Assembly: GCA_035041965.1 (NCBI GenBank)
Contig: JAPYMA010001976.1
Span: 25,130-89,129, forward strand
Source of the DNA: Anisakis pegreffii
Taxonomy: Eukaryota; Nematoda; Chromadorea; Rhabditida; Anisakidae
Direction of reading: 5' to 3'
DNA: 64,000 bases
Numbering within the stretch: the first letter of the stretch is position 1; every line of letters starts with the position of its first letter. The position numbers and the translations under genes were made by a program. This document shows, in pieces, positions 39,504 through 50,100 of the stretch. Under the pieces are notes generated by a model. That model saw only the letters and a list, made by a program, of their open reading frames with translations, ran no database searches and had not been told where the DNA came from.

Positions 39504-42500
39504 TTGAACGTCACTTATAATCAGTTTGCTGATGTTCGTTCGTTTAAGAGTTTGGAGGTCTAGTTATATCGATTTTAAGTAACTTACCGCATAAAAAGTA
39601 CAGTTATGTAGATGATGCTTATATCAGTGATACCTTTCAATTGTTTCATAATCGCTCAGCACCTTCGAACAGCCCGGTTTATCGAGCACTCTCGATTGAC
39701 TGTTTCTGTGAATGTCTCTCTCGTCATCGGCCAACAAATGGCCTCAGGCCCTAAGCAGTGTCCCACTCTCAAAAAGCCCACCAACTCATAATCACAGTTT
39801 TGCATTAATCATTCGCGACACTCACTCTCAGCTGTTCTTAATATCATTTATAAACTTATAGCATTATACACCTCATCAAACGCACCTCTCTCCATAATCT
39901 ATACCCTAAACCTTCTAATGGTGATACCCTGAAGGCTCACACTGATCACAAATGACATTCTATAATCAGCATTAACCAACACATTATTTCCATCTAAATA
40001 ATTTCATTTCCATCTAAATATTACACTAATCAAATTTCTTTTTCACTCAACTAGTCACATCTTTTACACGAACAAACTCTATCTACCTTTTCCTATTCAT
40101 CATTCAAATGGAATATATATAAATCTCTTAAATGATCTCTTATCACATCCCTCCTCTCATGCTATCACTAATACAAATACTACTGACAATAACCCTTTCC
40201 ACTAGTGATATTATCACTTTAAGCAACGAATAATGATAAAATATTGTCAGCATAAGTCTCGTCGAATGAACGTTCATCAAGTAAAGTTATTATGCGATGT
40301 TCGTTATTGAATTATCAAACAGAGTCAATTAGCTGTAAAATATGTTCGAGTGACCTTAAGGAATCAACAGCTAATTTAATAATAACAGATATGATCGTAT
40401 AACTATAATATGACATAACCTAATAATCATAATAATAACAATAACAATGAGATAATATAATAATAATAATAGCAATGTGATATTACAAGACAATAAAATA
40501 GCATTCAATAATAATGCGAACAATGCGATATTCCTATCCAAATGAATATCATTAAACCACTTCAAATTTTATTTATATTCTGCTATTAAATGATCTAACT
40601 AGTGCTCACTTATGATCCCTAATTTAAATCACTGAATTTCAATGGCAACTACCATAAATCATAAGTTGCTCAAATGAGAACTGCGCGAAAATGCGAAGCT
40701 CAAATCGAACCTAAGTGAAATTCTCAGAGCTTATTCTAACTCGACGATTCATCTTCATTCCGAATATCAGCTGAATTATAATATTAAATTGAATCAAAAT
40801 TAAACAAAATTTTAATTGATCTTGAACGAAACATCCAAATCTGCGATCCCGCAATCCGCACCCATTTAATACTTGTAAAGCCTGAGATCAAATCTGAAAT
40901 CTCAAGAAGGAATCAAATCAGTGCTTCTCTACCTATTCATCTATCTAATCACCTCAATAATTACCACAATCAAACACTAAACTAAACTCATAATCAACTA
41001 CTAATAACACAGTACAATTTGTTGGTAACAAAAAATGAATATCTTATAACTGTCATCTTTATCACTTCTAACTATACGATATCAATACCTATATTAATGA
41101 TCACTCGAAGTAAACGCAGTACACTATTGCAACTTACATGCGACTATAGCGATATTGTACGTTAACTGTTCCATAATCCATATTTAAGTACAACTAATGC
41201 TATAACCTTTTTATCAGTTCATGTTCAATCATCGAAAATATTTATGCTAATAATGTGACTTAAATCACCATAGGTATTATAAATCTAATCTCTGTTCTGT
41301 TTCCATACACCTTATATCCTCATTTTTCTACACTGCCTTAATTTATTACTATTACAATAACTATTACGATAGCAAAAACATTAGCACAATCACTACCACT
41401 AACAATGTCACCATCAATAGCATAGCTTTAAATGATCTCAGACCAGTCCTTCAATTGTTTCCACTGCAATATCTGTCTAAATCCATCAGACAAAGCTTAT
41501 TCAGTGAAATAAAACTGATCTCCTTCAGAATGTCGCTGTAATTGATCAAGACTTTATCAGAAATCGATAACTCTCATCGAATCATCAAATACTCACTCCA
41601 TTCTGAAATATTCTTATATAAAACAATGCATTCTCAGATAAAATATTGCTCAAGTCACATACTTTCACAATTATGTGAACTCTTTCACACGTTATGCCTT
41701 TCTCTCATTCATAAGCTAAACTAATAGTCCATTTACATTGAATATCCCAACTGCAATCTAAGTAACACTTAAATGTTCACCTTTAACCCATCAGTGCATT
41801 CAGACTGCAGCAGTTCAATCCCATTAATCTCATCAATTCACTCAAACTTAAACAAATCCCATTCAAAAATCCCGATATTTGTTTAATCTCTCTCATATTC
41901 CCCATGGTTACCAATCAGAATGATTCATTCCTCTCCTCTCATTCTCTCGAATCCCGCTGCATTCTATCCGCTCTCCAAACCCTCTTATCCTCTAATATCC
42001 CTTTAATCTTCCGAATTCGTGCCCCTTTGTAACGGCCAACCTTGCACTAATTGTTTTATGACACAAACACTCGAATGCGATCAAACCAAAGTTGCCGATC
42101 ACCACAAAAATGTCAATACAATACAATACGAGTATGATTATGAACAATCCACTTCACACCAAAAACGATTCTATTTGTCCATTTGATGTTAAACATTCGG
42201 ATTAAGTTATTCGCGTTCAACAATCCATCGACGATCACTGTTAATCATCACTTATCGTAACAATGCAATTAATTAACTATTCAAAATCCGTTATTTGACT
42301 ATCGTTATTTGATGAGCACATAACCCTATTACTATTATCAATGTTACCATTTGCATTATTGTTTCGGCTCTCCTTATTATTATCCCATTATTAACATTTT
42401 GATTAGTATCACTGCGATATCTCCAAACATTCGTCATCTTCCAACCAACAATATATCTCACCATAAACTAAAGTAGACTATGTCAATGCAAAACGCTCAT

Positions 42501-43315
42501 GCTTTACACATAAAGTCAAAAGCAAAATTCTCCCGAATTTAAATTCTAAATTCTTCCGAATCTACATTCAGAATGCCCCATTGAAAATATCTAATTCAAG
42601 AGTCTAATTTCCTGAATCTGCCTCTATCAAATAACTTCGTCTATAACTTCAGTTCCTCTATGTACTGTACTCGAAGTGCCATCTACCGTACATAATTACA
42701 GCACGATCCATCATGACCGAACACAGCATTGGACAGATGTGCTAAACATAACTAATTAAACTATTCACAACAAACATCTTCAAACGAACCAACAATAATC
42801 ACTAATAATTCTCACAAAACCACATAATTAACGCTCCATCTAATTAGCCCAGTATGGTGCTATGTAAACGGATACTGTCATTATCTTTCTCCCCTCTTCT
42901 CTCTCACAGAAAAATACAGCCAAACTCTTTGAGTGCTTCAGTTTATCAGACGAGTTCTATGGAGATCCACAGAACTATAGGAAAAAACAAGGCAAAGAAT
43001 TAACTCTATGAAATGAGCCGTAATGACAGAGGAAGGAAAAGATGTGATGTAATATTGTAGCATCTTTATTAACATTGCGCATCGAACATTAATAAGTGAA
43101 TTTTTATGTTTATTACTATCGTATTGTTGTGCTAAAAGATAATCATATGCACATAATGACTCGTTTAACACAAAATAAAATAGAAAACCGATATGAAATA
43201 CATCATAAAAATGAATAATACCAATAAAACAATGAACCAAAATGGAAAAACAACTTAAACAAGTTACTTTATGGACTGAAGTGGACATATCCAAGTAGAA
43301 TCAATCCTACTAACT
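39504..43315. other. 3.8-kb AT-rich region, no gene supported
   Basis: Only short, low-complexity frames are present (for example 40371-40565 and 42938-43294, hydrophobic and AT-driven). Interspersed ATAATA tracts occur at about 40380-40520. No RNA gene seen. Confidence 0.35.
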
Positions 43316-44001
43316 CTAATTGACTGTCTGTTGAATTCTATCCCCAGCACCCACAGATATGTGCTCATTGCAGAAGCTGATAAAAGAGCACCTCAACGTG
43401 CAGAAATCAAATACGAAAGGAGCACAAGGATGTTCAAGCTGATGAAAAATCGACAGCGCAAGCCATAATCATAGTTGCTTGTCGATATTATCATCATCAT
43501 TTTGATGATGAGAATTATCAATGCGAAGTGCTTATCAGCATTGACACGAACACATGCACCTCCATCCTCAGAACCACTCACAACTCTCGATACGATACTC
43601 TGAATTCATATGACCCGTATAACTGAAAAATAAACTCATATGTACTGTAAACAACAACAAATAATTTCTTACCATTGAAACAGAATATAAATATTTCAAA
43701 GAAAAATCTGAAAGGTACTGAAAATATAACGAAAACAACCATTCAGAAACAATTCTTAAAGCACTAACGATAAGTTCGGCCAATAATTTTCCACTGATCT
43801 CATCCACAGTTCTAGTGAAACCATTTTCAGTCGATGCCAAAACACACTGTACATCACCAGAAAAATGCACACCCGTTACACTCCACCTAACACTGAGGAA
43901 TCTGTAAGTTCAATATAGTAGAGAAAATGAAGTAAAATAATCGCCCAGTATCCGAATAACAAGTCCGAATCAACGGTAATATCATATTCTGTTATCTAAT
44001 G

Positions 44002-44142
44002 TGGTGCGGGGATGGAAAAAAGTCAGAGACGGGGAAACTCGGGGACGACATTTTGCAGTCAGGAACCCCGAAAATGCGGTCGGCTCAAAAATTGCAGGGG
44101 ACGGGGATTCGGAGACCCCGAAATTCCCCGATTCCCGCACCA
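44002..44142. mobile_element. Small GC-rich foldback element
   Basis: Begins TGGTGCGGGGATGG and ends CCCCGATTCCCGCACCA; the ends are inverted repeats (GGTGCGGG / CCCGCACC). Internal GGGGA and CCCCG runs extend the symmetry (GGGGATTCGGAGACCCCG). Much richer in G+C than its surroundings. No coding capacity. Confidence 0.6.
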
Positions 44143-44177
44143 AACTGTCATCGTTATGATGTTTCAAAGATATCATT

Positions 44178-45280
44178 AGGGTTTGCACGGGATCCCGGGA
44201 TTACAGTTCTGATCCCGATCCCGGGATTTAAGCGTTGAAAAATCCCGGGATTTCGGAATTTGATAAAACAGGTCAATTTGCGTGAATTTTGATAGTATGT
44301 CCATCTTGAAGCAAGCCTTAATCATTCCCATCTCATTCATATGCAGTCATCTTTGCTGTTTGCCCTCTGTAACTGATGTTCAGCTAAGGAAATAGACGCA
44401 ATTCGGACGGCTGACATGATCAACGATAGCTCGATGAACTTTTACGTAACATTTCATTGAATATTCAACTGATTATTTTGCTCGTCATTGGTTTATATCA
44501 CGCTCATCTGGATGCATTTCTACGTAATAGACTAACCGAGATAATCACATTTTCTAATAAAAACCAAGAGCAACAAAGTTCAATGAAATTTTGAGTCGTT
44601 TCCTCCCACGCGATTTTTTCGGCTTCAATATTCCATCTGTTAATTCAACTGCATGTTCCAAAGACTGTAAGTCTTTTTACTTCGCTATTTGAAAACGCTT
44701 TCATCCGATCGAAATGTACATTAATTCTCACTGAGTTCACTCATTGTGAGAACTCACTGTCGAAGTGAGGGAAAGTGTTCCATTCAAAACGATTCTAGGC
44801 TTGAAAATCAAGTACCTTCCATGATCTCTGATCGAAGTTATCAAACATGTGAGTTGGACTTGAAGCACTGCAAATAAGTGTTTGAGAATCAAGAATTTCA
44901 TATTCACATGCAAGTGTACTGTTATTAGCTTAGACCCGAGACGACAAGATGCCTTAGCATAGAAAATGCAAATGCAGTATGTCCTTACGACATGATCATT
45001 AGCAACATTATATGAAATATTAATTTGAATTTGAATAATTTGGTTCCTCGAATTTGTTCAATAATTTGTTGAATTAACTCCTTTCTGATTAATAATGAAC
45101 ATATTAGTTCGAAAAAAATGTGTTTGAACATGTCCCGCATCGATATTACTAAAATTGTTCGATCCCGGGATTATCCCGAGATCAAAAATCGATCCCGGGA
45201 TTATCCCGAGATCAAAAATCGATCCCGGGATTAAATCCCGATTCAGGGATTGAAAAAAACGTCGGGAGTTTGCAAACCCT
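44178..45280. mobile_element. 1.1-kb nonautonomous element with AGGGTTTGCA terminal inverted repeats and ATCCCGGGAT palindromes
   Basis: Left end AGGGTTTGCACGGGATCCCG; right end reads AGGGTTTGCAAACTCCCGAC on the minus strand, a perfect 10-bp terminal inverted repeat followed by G/C-rich similarity. Subterminal regions carry many copies of the palindrome ATCCCGGGAT (three at about 44190-44255, three at 45162-45231). On the right, a 30-bp unit GATCCCGGGATTATCCCGAG plus ATCAAAAATC is tandemly duplicated (45161-45220). The interior (about 44300-45100) is AT-rich with no long frame. Terminal and subterminal structure resembles hAT-like DNA transposons, but an 8-bp target duplication is not evident. 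Confidence 0.65.
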
Positions 45281-46233
45281 TTGAATTGAAAACATCATTC
45301 AGCTAATTGTGAGCATTCTACTTCTGAATCTTCGGCTAATTTTACCCGTCAAGACGGTTATTGATGAGATCGACACAAAAACAATTGGCACTTAAGTTCA
45401 TTTGAAGAGCTCTTCCAGAAGGACGGCGACGGGACGTCGCCAAAATGTGGAATTTAAAGCTGATAATTCTTTTCCGTAAATTAGATAATCTGGATACATT
45501 TTGCCGTATTCATTACCTATTTTCCGACCCAAGAACATCCCAGATAAGATCTCATTCTTACAAGGAGGACGTAACTTTCCAAGATAACCTGATAGTCTCA
45601 CTACTCTCCGAACGAGTAGTCTCACAGGCCAGAACACCAGCAGAAGATATATTCTGATCGGGGATTAAAAGAAACGATCAAGATAATGACCATCCCCCTC
45701 TGATACCCAATCATCAAGCAGTTCAGCACGTTCCGTCTAAAACTTTGCCTAAACTTGTCTAAAACTCTCTAAAAGTTTCCACCTCAATCGCTCGCATTAT
45801 CAATATTTTTCTTAATAATTGTTCATTTTAAGTTACATTTCTTCTGAAAACTTCTCAATTTCTACAGAATAGAATTGTTTTTTGCAATGGACCACTTGAA
45901 ATTGGCCATGCAAAGTTCTGTGCCGCCACTTTTTCTGTGTCTCACGTGAATATCGTGCAAAGTGGATTCATTTCGTTGAGTATAAGTTTACAACTGACCT
46001 ATTTTTCAGCTTACAATCAGGTGAATTGAATGTTCTCGATATATGAGCTCGCTTAATTACTGTTCAGTGATTATCACGGATTTAGTCTTTGTTGCATGGA
46101 ACACAATTTGTCACTAGCACTCAAACAAACCGTAGTTGTCTACTTAAATTGAATTAGTTTCAGTTGAAACACTTCTTCATGTCCTTAAAAGCAGTTGTAT
46201 ACCTGAACACAACCACTCGGCGGACGCTGAACG

Positions 46234-46300
46234 TCTCCGCGATAGGTCAGGGGTAGAGCTCCAATCGGTGATTGCTACGTCGCAGGTTCCATTCCAGTTC
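46234..46300 (+). other. Degenerate tRNA-like (Pol III promoter-like) sequence
   Basis: TAGGTCAGGGG (46243-46253) resembles a tRNA A box/D-arm and GGTTCCATTCC (46285-46295) a B box/T-arm with one mismatch, about 31 nt apart. The intervening sequence (CAATCGGTGATTG) cannot form a normal anticodon arm with a 7-nt loop, and acceptor pairing is poor. Read as a tRNA relic or a tRNA-derived SINE head, not a functional tRNA. Confidence 0.35.
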
Positions 46301-47171
46301 GATTCGGAGGAAAGTTTTGCTCGAAACCGAGTCATGTACCAATATAGATGCAGTTGTTTGTGTGTGTGCAGAGAACTGTGGCAGAATGTCTTTTCTAAAT
46401 ATTGGCGGATACGTATTATATCAGTTAGATTAATACGCATCGCTTTCTTCTTTGCCTAAACTGCATATTGCAGTTAAGATAGCCGTTTAAAGTAAGTGTA
46501 AAAGGAAATCCAGTTTTTACAATGAAGAGAAGCCAGTGAGAATATAGGGTTAGGTAAGATTAGGGAAATTCATTTTCCACTGAGTCCAATAAAATCAGCC
46601 AATACTTTCTTTGTATCGCTCGGTGAGAGTGTAGGGGAAGCCTAAACGAACTCATTGAGTTTAATGACGGCTCGAGGCACTTTACCAGTTCGCATCACTT
46701 TTTAGAGTAGGTCGCGTGATGAAGTAATCAATTCTCAGATATACGAAACACTCTAAATCTAGCTGACAACGTGAAATCATCCAGTCTGTCTTTCTAGCGT
46801 TGTTAATTTCGTTATCGGCAATGCATATTCGCGTAGGTGATATCACTTGAGGAATTCTATAATAAAACTGATAAATAGTGATTGAAATATTCAAATAAGC
46901 CACATTGAGTGAACTTATTAAGGCGCAGTAGTAGAAAGTTTTTTTTTCACTATTTTCTTTTTCCGTTGAATCATTTTTTGGTTGCTAGATTTTATATTTC
47001 TGCGGTTAATTCATTCACTTATGTATCGATACTGGTCCAGTCTGGAATGGCGCCATATCGTCTTATTCTGTGCCATTTCTAGTATGCTCAGTAGAATTTT
47101 TTGGATTTTTGAAGTTATTTTGCTCAGTTTCAGTTCGTTATCAATTCATAACAGTCAAACATTTGGTAACA

Positions 47172-50100
47172 ATGGATGATCAAGAAGAAACCCCAGTTGA
47201 TTTCGAGTTACTTCTATATGACCATGTTGCTAATGCTGAGCCAAAACTGTTGAATAAGATGTACAGCGCCACGAAACGTGCCTCACTGGAACAGAAAAGG
47301 GTTTGTGACTTTTGATTTTTCACTATTTTATCATTTTTCATTCACATTTTGATTTAAAGGTCTTTATTTCCCATCCCATTCGCATACTGCGAGAATATCT
47401 CGATTGATCCAATCAATGTGTAGTGTCAATTTCTAGCGATCCTCTGGTAAATTCAAGTCACTGAAAGAGGTGGTTGGTGAATACAATAATATAGTCAGTC
47501 GAAAAAGGGCAGCAACAGAGTCACCGAATAAAACACCCGCGGCTAAAAGACAATCACGACGTGGTGAAATGGCAGATTCGAGCGATTCGTCTGATTCCGA
47601 TGAGCATCCAGTCAAAATAGCGGCCGTATGTTTTCATTTCCAGTTGCATGATCTCTAGTGGAACTTCTACAGTTGATGAGTCGAGATTTTTGTATTGCTT
47701 ATTAACATGAGTCGATGAATGAGAATTGAAGTTTACGTATTTTGGTTGTTTGGATTTTATGACATCCTTTAAATTCCATTCTTTTGGAATTAACAGCCTT
47801 TCTTTGCGGTGAATTGCTGAAAAGGTTCAAATTACATATGGAAATCAAACTTTTGTTACGGAAGAGAGATCTGTTGAAGGGGAATTATGCGTATCCGATC
47901 CTAATCATAGAACACCCGTGGAATTACCGTGTTTTCATTGCTCAGTTCAGAAATGAAGCGCTTTTTGAGTTTGCTTGTGCCATCGATCGACTATTGAAAT
48001 GCCTTCAGATTAGAATTATACACGAATGTTATTCACTATTTTCTATTGTGAGTATTATTATTGACTGGGTTGAAGTGAAAATACAATTTTATTTTTGCTA
48101 ATTGCAGAAAAAACTTCTAAATGGGAGTACAGTGAAGAGAGCAGCCACGCGAGATTCATCTTCATCAGATTCAGATGCAAAGGTTAAGATTGGATAAAAA
48201 GTTAAAAATTTTTAGAATAAATAAATATTTCATCCATCTCGCTAAACTATTAATTTTAGCGCATTTAATGCTGATGGGTGAAATATATTTTAATATTGAT
48301 GATTGTCGAAAGTAAGGTGTTTGAATGAATTATCACTTGTTCTGAGGTTGTCGAAGTTCAGTCATTGTTTATTCAGACAAATAAGAAAGTGAAGCCTTCG
48401 CCTGCGACAGCTCAGGTTTCGGCAGCGAAAAAAGCGGATCAGTCATCTTCTGAGTCGAGCAGCGATAGCGATGAGGAAATGCCTCAGGTCAGTTGATTTG
48501 TTAATCGGTATTTGTTTCGAAATTGGCCATTTTGTTAATAACGAACGAATCAGTGGAGAATGTTTAACGGCCGACTTATATTAAGCATAACAAAGTATGA
48601 TGCCCACATTTATGTTTATGTGTAGCATCCGACTGAAAATTCTGATTTGTTGTACGTTTCATTCAAATGATAGTATTCACTGTTAAGTGTTGTTTATAAA
48701 AGTGAGAATAATTAAGCATTGATTCATTTAACTGATAGTAACAAAATGCTCCACTTTCCGTATGACTATTTTCGCTTATCATTCCAAATTTAGGCAAAAC
48801 AACAAAAACAGCAGCAATTACCTGTAAAACCGAAACAAATTCCTGCGGCTAAGAAGAAAGCAGCACAAAAGGAATCTTCATCAAGTAGTAGCTCAGATTC
48901 AAGTAGTGATGAGCAAATTAAGGTTTGAACACATGGAATCTCTCATAATTATCTGAATTTTAAACTAAATCCTTTCATTCCATTCAATTGAATCCTAAGA
49001 GTTCTTGAAGATTACTGATTTCTTTTTTTCAATCTTCAGATTTGGCTCTGCTTTGTGAACCTTATTGTTCATTCCGTAAACTGAAATGTAATATGGATGT
49101 TTGAACTGAATCTATAGCCGTTCAGTCTATTTAAAAAAGGGCATATCAGAGTATGGAGAGTAATGAAGAGTATTTCTCTAATATTTAAGCGATGCCCTAA
49201 ATCAGAAGAGACACCGCTGTTCATTGAGTGGTATATATCAGAATAGATATACACCCACGAAACATTGCAGTGTTACATCCATAAGGCTGAATTTAACGTC
49301 TATAACCGGATATCAAGTTTGAAGGATTCAGAGATAAAGTTTCATTAGAGCGTAAAATTTTCATTAGTTCCACAGCACTGATTACAGTTGCTATTGAAAT
49401 GCGCTGAATTTAAGAGAACTCTCCGAGATATTCGCCTTGAATTGGTAAATTGTTTTGCAGAAAAATGCGGTGAAAGATGCAAAAACCGTAGCCAAACCAA
49501 AAGTCGAGCAAAAAAAGAAGCCGACTGATAGTAGCAGTGAATCAAGCGATGGTAGTGATGAGCCTGTTCCAAAGGTTATTTAACAAATGATTCCGTTTTT
49601 GAGAAATATTTCGTCCGTTAATAGATTTCACGAAAGTTCATTGATAACATTTAGCAATAATAATAATAATTTTAGAAAGTAGAAACGGAAAAGAAGAAGG
49701 CTGTTGTCGCCAAGAAAGCAGCTCCGTCGTCAGACGATTCCTCGGAGAGCAGTTCGGATGATTCCGGAGTTGTAGCACCGAAGCAGAAAGATTCAGCCGT
49801 CGCCACCAAACCCGTCAAGACGGCGGCAGCTGAGTCCAAGAAGTCCTCGTCATCCACATCAGAAAGTTCGTCAGACAGCGATGAGAATAAGAATAAGAAA
49901 AAGAATGAGGCCAAGAGCAAACTTGACACGTTATTGAACGCGATGAAGAAAGAGACGAGCGCAAAAGTACAAAAGAAACAAGCAGCGTCTGATGACAGCA
50001 GCAGCAGCAGTAGTGATAGCAGCAGTTCGGAAAACGCAGCTGAGAAAACCAAGTCAAAGAGTACAACGGCAGCAACGAAGCCGTCGAGTGCTCTCAAGAA

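Larger units (their letters stand above)
43316..46860 (-). pseudogene. WDR83/MORG1-like WD40 gene remnant
   Basis: Collinear minus-strand pieces resemble WDR83 (MORG1), a WD40 scaffold. At about 46857-46755, RICIADNEI and following residues fit the SVKVSDHEILAGS blade. At 43886-43769, between TTAG acceptor and GTTAGT donor, VTGVHFSGDVQCVLAS and ISGKLLAEL fit TCTCFSRDGQCTLVSS and DTGELLGEY. At 43622-43550, YTGHMNSEYRIES then VVSGSEDGG fit YKGHKNQEYKLD and VVSCSEDGK. At 43438-43316, FVFDF...SVGAGDRIQQTV fits VFFWDL...PVGSGVVQSL. Decay signs: YTGHMNSEYRIES and VVSGSEDGG are in different frames with no room for an intron and lack about seven residues between; the N-terminal blades are absent before the divergent NOLC1 gene; inverted-repeat elements interrupt the locus. 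A divergent live gene with unresolved exons remains possible. Confidence 0.5.

Noticed and set aside
46234..46300. Functional tRNA gene
   Set aside because: No 7-nt anticodon loop can be formed and the acceptor stem does not pair well.
43316..46860. Intact WDR83 gene
   Set aside because: Adjacent WD40 segments are in different frames with no room for an intron, and N-terminal blades are absent; kept as a probable pseudogene.
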